The notes under the pieces: generated by a model
What the model was told of the DNA's origin: nothing
Seen by the model: the letters and a program-made list of their open reading frames with translations, nothing else
The model's database searches: none
Assembly (NCBI GenBank): GCA_030433195.1
Contig: JAUIME010000034.1
Span: forward strand, 1 to 15,402
Reading direction: 5' to 3'
DNA from: a bacterium
GTDB lineage: Bacteria; Planctomycetota; JACOTG01; JAUIME01
Length of the DNA: 15,402 nucleotides
Part shown: positions 8,097-14,645 of the stretch, piece after piece
Numbering within the stretch: the stretch's first letter is position 1
How the letters are laid out: every line of letters starts with the position of its first letter
Translations under genes and position numbers: made by a program

Positions 8097-9268
8097 GAGT
8101 CGCCGCCTCGGATCGTCGTCATCGGGGTCTGTCGCGCCGAACGCAGCGCGGGCACGACTCCGGCGAGCACACAGAGAGCGAGCACCGCCATGCCGCACGA
8201 CGCGAGGATCCCCGGGCGCAGTGCGACGACCGGCCCCGCCGGCACGAACGCGAGCGTGTCGCGCACGAACGCCTCGAACCCTCCGCGCATCGCGAACGTG
8301 AGCGCGAGCCCGGCGACGACTCCGATCGCCGCGAGCAGGATCGACTCCGCCCACGCCATGAGGAACAGTCGCGGCGTCGAACAGCCGATCGCCCGCAGCA
8401 CGCCCATCTCGCCGCGCCGTTCGTACGCCGAGAGCAGCGCGGCGTTGAGCACGCCGAGCCACGCGACGAGCAAGCACAGCCCGCCGAACGCGAACAGCAG
8501 CCCCTCGACGCTCGTGAGAATCCCGAGAATCGTGGCCTGCACTTGCGCCATGCGCACGACCTGCACCGACGGCAGCTCGTAGAGGCGGTCGATCAGCGTG
8601 CCCGCCGCGCCGATGTCGTGGAGCTGCAAGCCGATGCCCGTCAGGCGGTCGCGCCGCTCGAAGAGATCTTGCGCGGTCGCGAGCGGCAGGAACACGGTGC
8701 CGTCGTCTTGCGTCCCGAGCTTGTCGAGCACACCGCGCACCGTCAGGGATCGCCCCTGGACGACGAGCGAATCGCCGAGCTCGAGACGTCGATACTCGGC
8801 GACGTTGTACCCGAGCACGACCTCGTCGGCGACGGCGCTCGAGAACCACGCGCCACGTTGCAGCGCGATCCCGGGGCGAAGCTCGGCAAAGCGTTCATCG
8901 ACGCCCACGTAGAGCTGCGCCGACCGACCGTCTTCGCTCGACACCGACTGCATGAAGAAGCGCGTCGCGTCACGCACCTCGGGCTGTGACACGATGTGCT
9001 CGGCAACGCCCTGCTGGATGTACATCGGGATCGAGCCGCCGCGCAGAATGAGCGTCGCGGCCTCGTGCGGACATCCCTTGCCCGTCACGAGGACTTGGTA
9101 GCCCATCGCATCGACGTCGCGTTCGAGGGCCTCTTCGTATCCGACGCGAAACCCGAGGGTCGTCGCCGCGAGGGCCGTCGCGAGACCGATGCCGAGCGCC
9201 GTGAGCGCCGATCGCAGGCCGCGAAACCGGAGGCTCGCGAGCGCGAGCGCGAAGGAGCGGACGATCAC
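8093..9268 (-). CDS. ABC transporter permease, FtsX/MacB-like
   Basis: This 391-residue permease has the MacB layout: one membrane helix near the N-terminus (about 19-40), a periplasmic MacB-PCD-like domain (about 43-245) and three C-terminal helices (about 247-280, 301-327, 353-375) making the FtsX domain. The cytoplasmic loop YERRGEMGVLRAIG (282-295) is the typical ATPase-coupling site. The GTG start is chosen because it forms a GTGA overlap with the TGA of the upstream lipoprotein gene, with GGAG nearby; the protein begins MIVRSFALALASLRFRG. The periplasmic domain starts with a Cys-containing block, GKGCPHEAATLILRGG (63-78), which is distinctive. Substrate is unknown; lipoprotein handling, export or envelope maintenance are all possible. 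Confidence 0.9.
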   Translation of the reverse strand: MIVRSFALALASLRFRGLRSALTALGIGLATALAATTLGFRVGYEEALERDVDAMGYQVLVTGKGCPHEAATLILRGGSIPMYIQQGVAEHIVSQPEVRDATRFFMQSVSSEDGRSAQLYVGVDERFAELRPGIALQRGAWFSSAVADEVVLGYNVAEYRRLELGDSLVVQGRSLTVRGVLDKLGTQDDGTVFLPLATAQDLFERRDRLTGIGLQLHDIGAAGTLIDRLYELPSVQVVRMAQVQATILGILTSVEGLLFAFGGLCLLVAWLGVLNAALLSAYERRGEMGVLRAIGCSTPRLFLMAWAESILLAAIGVVAGLALTFAMRGGFEAFVRDTLAFVPAGPVVALRPGILASCGMAVLALCVLAGVVPALRSARQTPMTTIRGGDS

Positions 9269-9798
9269 GTTTCGGGCTCCAGCCGAACGCCCACACCGTG
9301 GACGACGCGGTCCGGCGGCGTACCGTACAAGGTTCCGGTGACGACGGCGCGGCGGCCGCGCACCGACGAGGGCAGCGTGAAATCGGCCGAAGGCTTCAGA
9401 TCGACGAGAATCTGCGACGAGATGCCGTCTTCGAGTTCTTCGAGAACGAACCAGCAGCCGGCACTCGCGCACACCTCGAGGATGCGTCCGACGACGATGA
9501 CGCCCTCCCCGTCCGTCATCGCCGTGGACGACCCAGCTTCGTGTATCGTGACGCGAGTCGCGGCCGTAACGGAATCGGGATTGCCGAAAGACCGCCCGTC
9601 TTGGCTCCCCTGCTCCGTTTCGGCACCGCGCGTGCAACCGCCGAGCGCAAGACCGAACATCGCCGCGGCGGTGATCGTCGCAATCGCGACGACCGTGATC
9701 GCGCTCGCACGACGCGTCGCGACTCTCGTGTCGCGACGAATCGGTGCAAACGCTCGCGGCCGCGGTGACGAAGTTCGTCGAAGGACGTGAGAACGCAT
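9265..9798 (-). CDS. Putative lipoprotein with DUF4920-like domain
   Basis: This 177-residue protein opens with a long Arg-rich N-region, a hydrophobic stretch (about 33-54) and the lipobox LGGC with C55 as the lipidated residue. The mature part carries GRILEVCASAGCWFVLEE followed by a short beta-rich domain ending GTLYG, resembling DUF4920, a small OB-like periplasmic domain with a paired-Cys block. The ATG is chosen because GGAG stands 6 nt before it and a strong promoter lies just upstream; the frame stays open much further but that part is not protein-like. It is the first gene of the cluster and overlaps the permease start by 4 nt, so it probably works with the transporter as an accessory or substrate-binding lipoprotein. 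The 30-residue N-region is longer than typical for a lipoprotein signal. Confidence 0.75.
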   Translation of the reverse strand: MRSHVLRRTSSPRPRAFAPIRRDTRVATRRASAITVVAIATITAAAMFGLALGGCTRGAETEQGSQDGRSFGNPDSVTAATRVTIHEAGSSTAMTDGEGVIVVGRILEVCASAGCWFVLEELEDGISSQILVDLKPSADFTLPSSVRGRRAVVTGTLYGTPPDRVVHGVGVRLEPET

Positions 9799-9804
9799 GA
9801 ACGA

Positions 9805-9808
9805 CTCC
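9805..9808 (-). promoter_or_regulatory. Ribosome binding site of the lipoprotein gene
   Basis: GGAG on the minus strand, 6 nt before the ATG at 9798. It fixes the start downstream of a long non-coding extension of the same frame. Confidence 0.6.
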
Positions 9809-9838
9809 GGTGCGTGAACCTCCGCCGCGCTCCGTGCG

Positions 9839-9867
9839 ATCGTAGTCGGAACGACGTCGCGAGTCAA
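9839..9867 (-). promoter_or_regulatory. Sigma70-like promoter for the lipoprotein-ABC cluster
   Basis: Minus strand TTGACT (9867-9862), 17-bp spacer, TACGAT (9844-9839). Expected start near 9832 leaves a short leader of about 34 nt before the lipoprotein ATG. Spacing is ideal and both boxes are close to consensus. Confidence 0.65.
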
Positions 9868-9952
9868 CCGGCGCGACGAGTTCGATGTCGACGAACATCG
9901 TGCGACTGCGCATCGCGTTCGGTGACGAACGCGCGCGTCGGCGCGCGACGTC

Positions 9953-9980
9953 TTGCGCGGACGAACCTTCATGCTATCAT
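9953..9980 (+). promoter_or_regulatory. Extended -10 promoter for the helicase gene
   Basis: Plus strand TTGCGC (9953-9958), 16-bp spacer, then TATCAT (9975-9980) preceded by TGC, making an extended -10 (TGCTATCAT). It points at the helicase gene about 265 nt downstream. The -35 box is weaker than the -10. Confidence 0.5.
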
Positions 9981-10210
9981 CGTCGACCTTCACGGCCGCG
10001 TCGCGGTAGATCACGTTCGCGAGAGGTCGAAGTTTCGTCCGATCGAGTTTCGTCCTTGACGGGTTGCGTCCTGAATCGAATCGGTCGAACCGAAACGACA
10101 CCGAACGGAACACACGCAGCCGCGACCTCTGCGGCGAACATCCCCGACACATCGACGAGGTCCGCTGTTTTCGGCAACGCCGCATTCGGTAAAAGCCGTA
10201 TCCGGTGACC

Positions 10211-10242
10211 GCGTCCAGCAACCGCAGCGTCCAGCAACTGCA
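10211..10242 (+). repeat. Tandem 16-bp direct repeat
   Basis: GCGTCCAGCAACCGCA at 10211-10226 is repeated head to tail at 10227-10242 with one change (C to T). It ends 11 bp before the helicase ATG, in the place where a ribosome binding site would be expected; no strong Shine-Dalgarno is seen there. Confidence 0.8.
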
Positions 10243-10253
10243 GGGCCCGTGAC

Positions 10254-12509
10254 ATGTCTAGCGACCGCTCATCCAGCGACCGATCGAGTCGACGCGCGTT
10301 TCGACCGAAGCCTCCGGGATCGTCTTCGTCGTCCGGGGCGAGACGAAAATCGAAGCCGACGTTCGCGACGCGATCGCGCTCGGGCGCGCGCGGGCCGTCC
10401 CACGCCGAACGCCTCGCGGGCCTGAATCCCGAGCAACGGCGCGCGGTCGAAACGACCGAAGGGCCCGTGCTCGTCCTCGCGGGCGCGGGAACGGGCAAGA
10501 CGCGCGTCATCACGGTGCGGATCGCGCATCTGCTCGATCGCGGTACGCAGCCCACCGCCATCCTCGCGATGACGTTCACGAACAAGGCGGCGGCCGAGAT
10601 GCGCGAGAGGGTCGCCGGCATCGTCGGTACCGATCTCGCCAAATCCCTGACGATCGGGACGTTCCACTCGTTCTGCGCGCGCAACCTGCGCAGGCACGCC
10701 GAGCGGTTCGATCTGCCGAAGACCTTCACGATCGCCGACGCGTCCGATCAACAGGCGAGCGTCAAGGCGGTTCTGCGCGACCTGCACGTGCCCGAAGCGC
10801 ACCTTCATCCTCGCGCTGCGCAGGCGAAGATCTCGCTCTACAAGAACCGCGGGTTCACGCCGCGCGACGTGTTCGACGGGGCCGCGGACGAGTACGAAGA
10901 GCTCGTCGGCCGGACGTTCCAACGCTACGAGGAGCACCTGTGTCGCTCGAAGCTCCTCGATTTCGACGATCTCCTCGTCTACATGGGACGGCTGCTGCGC
11001 GAACACGACGACGTGCGCGCCGCCTACTCGGACCGATTCCGCTACGTGATGGTCGACGAATACCAGGACACGAACGGGCCGCAGTACGAGATCGTGAGCC
11101 GGATCGCGCGCGCGCACGCGAACTTGTGCGTGGTGGGTGACGACGACCAGTCGATCTACGGCTGGCGTGGCGCCGACGTCGCGAAGATCCTCGGCTTCGA
11201 GAAGGACTTCCCCGGCACGACCGTCGTCCGCCTCGAAACCAACTACCGCTCGACGCGCCAGATCCTCGACGCCGCGAACACGGTCATCCGCAACAACATC
11301 ACGCGCCACGACAAAGCGCTGCGCTCGGCCAAGGGCGACGGCGACCCGCTGCTCGTCTACGAGGCCTCCGACGAGGAAGACGAAGCCGAGTTCGTCGTGC
11401 GCAGCATCGTCGAGCGCGTCGCCACGCGCGCCGCGAAGCTCGGCGACTTCGCGATCTTGTTCCGCACGCAGGTCCAGCCGCGAACGTTCGAAGCGCGGCT
11501 GCGCGCCAACAATGTCCCCTACGTTCTCGTCGGCGGCCAGTCGTTCTTCGACCGCAAGGAAGTGCGCGACCTTCTGTCGTTCCTGAAGTGCGTCGCGAAT
11601 CCCGACGACGAAGTGTCGCTGCTCCGCATCATCAACACGCCGCCCCGCGGCATCGGCAAGACGACGATCGACCGCATCAACACTTGGGCCACCGAACAGG
11701 GCGTTTCGGCCGCGGCGGCGCTGCGCCGACTCGAAGAGATCCCCGGGCTCCCGAATGCGGCCGTCGCCGGCGCCAAGCGACTCCTCGAAACGTTCGAACG
11801 TCTCGCGGAGCACACCGAGGGCGAGGGCCTCGTGACGCTCGTCCAGAAACTCATCCACGACGTCGGCTACAAAGAGGAGGTCGAGCGCGCCTACCCCGAC
11901 GCCGCCGCACGTGAAGCGCGCTGGGCCGGCGTGATGGAGGTCGTCAACTTCGCGGAGAACTACACGCGACGCAACGCCAGCCCCGACCTCGTCGGCTTCC
12001 TCGAAGAACTCAACCTGAACGCCAACGACGACAAGACGAGCGAAGATCCGCGCCGACGCAACGCCGTCACCCTCATGACGCTGCACGCGGCCAAGGGCCT
12101 CGAGTTTCCGTACGTGTACCTCGTGGGGTGCGAAGAGGGCATCCTTCCCCACGCGCGATCGATCGAAGAAGACACGATCGACGAGGAGCGCCGGCTCATG
12201 TACGTGGGGATCACGCGCGCGCAGGAACGCCTCGTGGTGACTCACGCGGCCGAGCGCGCGAAGTACGGCAAGCGTATCGAGTGCACGCCGTCGCGATTCC
12301 TGTTCGAGCTGCTCGCGGGCGACGACGAATTCGAATCGCGCGACGGCGAGCTCCCGGACAGCCTCCCCGCCAAGCACGAGAAGGTCCTCCTCGCACGGCA
12401 CGGTCAAGCGTCGCCGGTCGGACCTCCACGTCGCGAACCCCCGAAGCCCTCGGGATCGGGCCCGTTCTCCAAGCGCAAGTTCCGCGGCGGCGGCCGAAGC
12501 CCGTCTTGA
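10254..12509 (+). CDS. UvrD/Rep/PcrA-family DNA helicase
   Basis: This 751-residue superfamily 1A helicase unwinds DNA 3'-to-5' using ATP, in repair or replication restart. All motifs are present: Q-motif LNPEQRRAV (57-65), Walker A AGAGTGKT (76-83), TFTNKAA (107-113), GTFHSF (135-140), DEYQD (268-272), GDDDQSIYGWRGA (295-307), ETNYRS (328-333), TLHAAKGLEF (609-618) and VGITRA (651-656). The GDDDQSIYGWRG form and FEKDFPG segment are common to Rep- and PcrA-like proteins, so I do not choose a symbol. The first ~50 residues are Ser/Arg-rich low complexity and the last ~40 are basic and Pro/Gly-rich, both outside the motor core. The ATG at 10254 lacks a clear Shine-Dalgarno, but no later ATG precedes the motor motifs. 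It stands alone, divergent from the ABC cluster and convergent with the selenoprotein gene 28 bp away. Confidence 0.95.
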   Translation: MSSDRSSSDRSSRRAFRPKPPGSSSSSGARRKSKPTFATRSRSGARGPSHAERLAGLNPEQRRAVETTEGPVLVLAGAGTGKTRVITVRIAHLLDRGTQPTAILAMTFTNKAAAEMRERVAGIVGTDLAKSLTIGTFHSFCARNLRRHAERFDLPKTFTIADASDQQASVKAVLRDLHVPEAHLHPRAAQAKISLYKNRGFTPRDVFDGAADEYEELVGRTFQRYEEHLCRSKLLDFDDLLVYMGRLLREHDDVRAAYSDRFRYVMVDEYQDTNGPQYEIVSRIARAHANLCVVGDDDQSIYGWRGADVAKILGFEKDFPGTTVVRLETNYRSTRQILDAANTVIRNNITRHDKALRSAKGDGDPLLVYEASDEEDEAEFVVRSIVERVATRAAKLGDFAILFRTQVQPRTFEARLRANNVPYVLVGGQSFFDRKEVRDLLSFLKCVANPDDEVSLLRIINTPPRGIGKTTIDRINTWATEQGVSAAAALRRLEEIPGLPNAAVAGAKRLLETFERLAEHTEGEGLVTLVQKLIHDVGYKEEVERAYPDAAAREARWAGVMEVVNFAENYTRRNASPDLVGFLEELNLNANDDKTSEDPRRRNAVTLMTLHAAKGLEFPYVYLVGCEEGILPHARSIEEDTIDEERRLMYVGITRAQERLVVTHAAERAKYGKRIECTPSRFLFELLAGDDEFESRDGELPDSLPAKHEKVLLARHGQASPVGPPRREPPKPSGSGPFSKRKFRGGGRSPS

Positions 12510-12537
12510 CCGCGACGATCCGCCGCGCCGACGCTCG

Positions 12538-13113
12538 TCATCGAGGCGACGACGCGTCCTCCGACTCGAGCCGCACACCGAGCCCGTCGGCGATGCGATT
12601 GACGTATGCGTAGTAGGCGACCGTCAAGTTGACGTCGAGGATGTCGCGATCGCTCAACCCCGCGTCGCGCATCGCTTCGAGATCCGATTCCCGCATCTTC
12701 GCGGGAGTCTCCGTGAGCTTCGTGGCGTACGCGACCATGGCGCGCGCCCGGTCGTCGAGTTCCGCGGACGCGACGTCGTCGCGTACCGACTCGGCGAAAC
12801 CCGCGGGATGGGTGCGGCGCGTGAGACGGGCCAGACCGGCCGTGTGATGCGCGATTCAGTAGTCGCACTCGTTGATCGCCGAAACGACGACCGCGACGAT
12901 CTCGCGCTCGGTGCGTGTCACGCCGCTCTCGCCGTGCATGATCGTGTGATACATGCGCGCATGGTCGTCGAGCGTACGTGGGTGCAGGCTGTGCACGCGA
13001 AGGATGTGATCGACCTCCTTCGTGCGCGGGTCACGCTCTCGCGCGTAGAGGTCGGCAAGCTCTCCCGACGCGTCGGCTTCGTCGACGGTCTCGATCCATG
13101 CGATGCGTTTCAC
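12538..13113 (-). CDS. AhpD-like peroxidase-related selenoprotein (in-frame UGA)
   Basis: One 191-residue gene spans two short frames in the same reading frame, separated by a single TGA at 12858-12856. Read through, it is a carboxymuconolactone decarboxylase-superfamily, peroxidase-related protein of normal length. The active site is E71-x11-C83-D-Y-U86-x3-H90, the AhpD pattern (E118, C130, C133, H137 in the mycobacterial enzyme, constant offset 47), with selenocysteine where the second Cys belongs. Sequence continues in family style on both sides: HSLHPRTL, TREREIVAVVVSA before, IAHHTAGLARLT and later VAYYAYVNRIADGLGV after. A SECIS-like hairpin follows the TGA. The start is GTG at 13113 with AGGAGG 4 nt before it. 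The final stop is also TGA. Likely role: thiol/selenol-dependent peroxide reduction in the cytosol. The alternatives are a fresh nonsense pseudogene or one sequencing error (TGC to TGA). Confidence 0.85.
12826..12843 (-). promoter_or_regulatory. Bacterial SECIS-like hairpin
   Basis: Minus-strand RNA ACGGCC-GGUCU-GGCCCGU folds as six base pairs with one bulged C and a five-base loop GGUCU (12837-12833). The loop begins 18 nt after the UGA. Known bacterial SECIS elements put a G at the first loop positions and sit about 16-37 nt from the UGA; from memory, Escherichia coli fdhF has the same GGUCU loop at the same distance. It would recruit SelB with Sec-tRNA. It lies inside the coding sequence, as bacterial elements do. 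Confidence 0.75.
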
Positions 13114-13117
13114 GATC

Positions 13118-13123
13118 CCTCCT
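13118..13123 (-). promoter_or_regulatory. Ribosome binding site of the selenoprotein gene
   Basis: A perfect AGGAGG on the minus strand, 4 nt before the GTG at 13113. It shows the 5' half is a translated gene rather than decayed sequence, and supports GTG as the start. Confidence 0.75.
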
Positions 13124-13686
13124 CTTCACAAGTGTCGGCGCTGCGAAGTGCAACCTCGCTTCGGCAACGTCGCGTTCCCGAAACGCCGCCGCAGCCCCCG
13201 TCCTGTTTTCTCACCCAATCGAACCGCACGCCGTGCGTGACGAACTTCGCCAACGTCACGATCTCGATGAACCGTCGAAGACCGCGCATCGAACGCAACC
13301 GCCCGATTCAGACCGCTCTCCGCGTGATCGGCTTCTCCACCGCTCACGACTCGAAACCCCGGACTCTACTCCGAAGCGCGTTTGGCACTGATTCTGCGGA
13401 ATGTCTCGATGCGTGACCTTACGAAATAGCAACTGCCGTCGTCCGGACTCTGCACGACAGCCGCCGTCACATTCACGCAAGCGCTTGGCGCAACGCGAGA
13501 ACGCGAAGTGGCGGGTGTCAGCGGAGGCGTTCGTCAAATCGAAAAGCGAATACGAGCGAGGTGTGAAGTGTCGAGGAAACTCATCGCATCGTGCAATCGA
13601 GGCCGGGAGGGGTGCTCCGCTCCCGTCGCTCGGCGCTTGTTTCGTTCGCTCTTCGGCGGATCCGGCGACAGCGATCATCTACATTC
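13124..13686. other. Intergenic region, no recognised gene
   Basis: This stretch of about 560 bp lies between two divergent genes. I see no confident promoter. It holds an 18-nt segment at 13160-13177 that matches 10170-10187 at 16 of 18 positions, and a 6-bp inverted repeat CGGGAG/CTCCCG at 13604-13625. Short open frames on both strands have no family resemblance and no ribosome binding sites. Confidence 0.4.
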
Positions 13687-13692
13687 GGAGGG
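13687..13692 (+). promoter_or_regulatory. Ribosome binding site deciding the start at 13698
   Basis: GGAGGG, 5 nt before the ATG at 13698. It sets the start of the small helical protein well inside a longer open frame that begins at 13401. Confidence 0.75.
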
Positions 13693-13697
13693 CTAAC

Positions 13698-14135
13698 ATG
13701 AAGAGCAAGACCCCTGACAAGTTTCTGAACGTGCGCAAGCTCGTCCGAAAGCTCGGCGAGCTCGCCGCGGTTCTCGACGACGTGTCGAAGAAGATGCACA
13801 CGGCCGCCGAGAAGCAGCGAGCGACGCTTACGCGGATCGAAGAACCGACACGCGAAGATCGCCGCCTCCTCAACAGCCTCCACAAGAAGCTCGAATCCAT
13901 CGAGCTGATCCCCCTCGAAGACGTGGAGATCCAGCACGCCCAGGAGATCTCCAAGAAACTGCTCGAGCCGAGCGCCCGCTCCCGCAGCTCGAGCAAGATG
14001 ACCTACCACGAGTACGTCGAATTCACGGGAATCGAAGAGTTCAACCGTTTTCGTTCCATGCCCGCACTCGATCGAGACGAGCTCGAATCGGTGGACTGGG
14101 ACGAGTTCTACGACCGGATGGCCACGATCGACTGA
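13698..14135 (+). CDS. Small helical hypothetical protein
   Basis: I do not recognise this 145-residue protein. It has no signal peptide, membrane segment or Cys. Residues about 10-95 are charged and Lys/Glu/Leu-rich, likely a long helical or coiled-coil segment (KLVRKLGELAAVLDDVSKKM, then LLNSLHKKLESIE). A Ser/Arg-rich hinge (about 95-102, SARSRSSS) leads to an acidic, aromatic end with TYHEYVEFTGIEEFNRF and DWDEFYDRM. The start is chosen by a strong GGAGGG and by the abrupt change to protein-like sequence; the 99 codons upstream in frame are not protein-like. It is a single gene closed 49 bp later by a strong terminator. The acidic C-terminus after a basic helix could suit a binding or adaptor role, but that is a guess. 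Confidence 0.75.
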   Translation: MKSKTPDKFLNVRKLVRKLGELAAVLDDVSKKMHTAAEKQRATLTRIEEPTREDRRLLNSLHKKLESIELIPLEDVEIQHAQEISKKLLEPSARSRSSSKMTYHEYVEFTGIEEFNRFRSMPALDRDELESVDWDEFYDRMATID

Positions 14136-14184
14136 TCCGACCACCGTCGCGTAGCGACAAACGGAACCACGCACGAAACGACCG

Positions 14185-14214
14185 CCCTCGAGTCTTCGGA
14201 CTCGAGGGTTTTTT
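14185..14214 (+). terminator. Intrinsic terminator with cUUCGg tetraloop
   Basis: A perfect 10-bp stem (CCCTCGAGTC at 14185-14194 with GACTCGAGGG at 14199-14208) closes the extra-stable TTCG loop and is followed by six T. It ends transcription of the small helical protein gene 49 bp after its stop. Confidence 0.95.
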
Positions 14215-14632
14215 CGTGTCGATCGACGACCGACTTCGCCCTGCGAAACGACCACGACCGCAATCCTCGCACGACACTCCGCGCCGCACGCGCCACGACG
14301 ATCGCACGCACCGCTCCGGCACCTCTCACGGCACGCTCGGTGCGCCCTCACCGCCACGCGAAAACGCATCGCGGTTCGTTGCGCAGCGCCTCCATGTCGA
14401 CCCCGCCCGACACGTTCATCGCGATCGTCGAATCCGCGCATCACGCGTTCTGCGCGCCTCGCTTCACGATTCTCGCAAGGAATACCGCAAACCCGAATTC
14501 GCTTGTGACTTACACCCCACCGACAAAAACCTGACGGTTCGAGACGGCAAGGGAACGACCGTTGCTCTAGGAGCGATCGGTGGAACGGGAAACCCATCGA
14601 ACAACGAACCAGAAGACCTTACGTGACCTTGC
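14215..14632 (+). other. Long untranslated region before the secreted protein
   Basis: About 420 bp between the terminator and the next ribosome binding site. Base composition is less GC-rich toward the right end. One frame is open through most of it but its translation is rich in Arg, His and Pro without family features, so I do not call a gene. I found no promoter close to consensus, yet one must lie here because the terminator isolates the next gene from the one before. Confidence 0.4.
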
Positions 14633-14638
14633 AGGAGG
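14633..14638 (+). promoter_or_regulatory. Ribosome binding site of the secreted protein gene
   Basis: Perfect AGGAGG, 7 nt before the ATG at 14646: optimal strength and spacing, in keeping with high expression. Confidence 0.8.
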
Positions 14639-14645
14639 ATCAAGA

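Larger units (their letters stand above)
9799..10253. other. Divergent intergenic region
   Basis: This 455-bp region lies between the leftward lipoprotein-permease-ATPase cluster and the rightward helicase. It contains one promoter for each direction (9839-9867 minus, 9953-9980 plus), a 10-bp direct repeat AGTTTCGTCC at 10031-10040 and 10046-10055, and a 16-bp tandem duplication at 10211-10242. The helicase-side transcript would have a leader of about 265 nt. No small gene in it looks real. Confidence 0.5.

Noticed and set aside
5745..8582. 945-codon open frame on the + strand
   Set aside because: It crosses the nuclease gene, its promoter and the ABC genes in the opposite direction and has no recognisable motif.
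10269..12578. 769-codon open frame on the minus strand
   Set aside because: It mirrors the helicase gene, whose motifs are complete; the mirror has no family features.
12538..12738. Separate 66-residue gene, with a second separate 85-residue gene at 12856-13113
   Set aside because: Both are in one frame, the 40 codons between them are family-like, and only a TGA parts them. A single selenoprotein explains the data better than two genes or a decayed pseudogene.
13110..13298. 62-codon minus-strand frame upstream of the selenoprotein, beginning MRSMRGLRRFIEIV
   Set aside because: The start looks faintly like an AarF/ABC1-kinase N-terminus but there is no continuation, no ribosome binding site and the rest is not protein-like.
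13604..13625. CGGGAG/CTCCCG inverted repeat as a terminator or operator
   Set aside because: Six pairs with a 10-nt loop and no T-run; expected by chance in GC-rich DNA.
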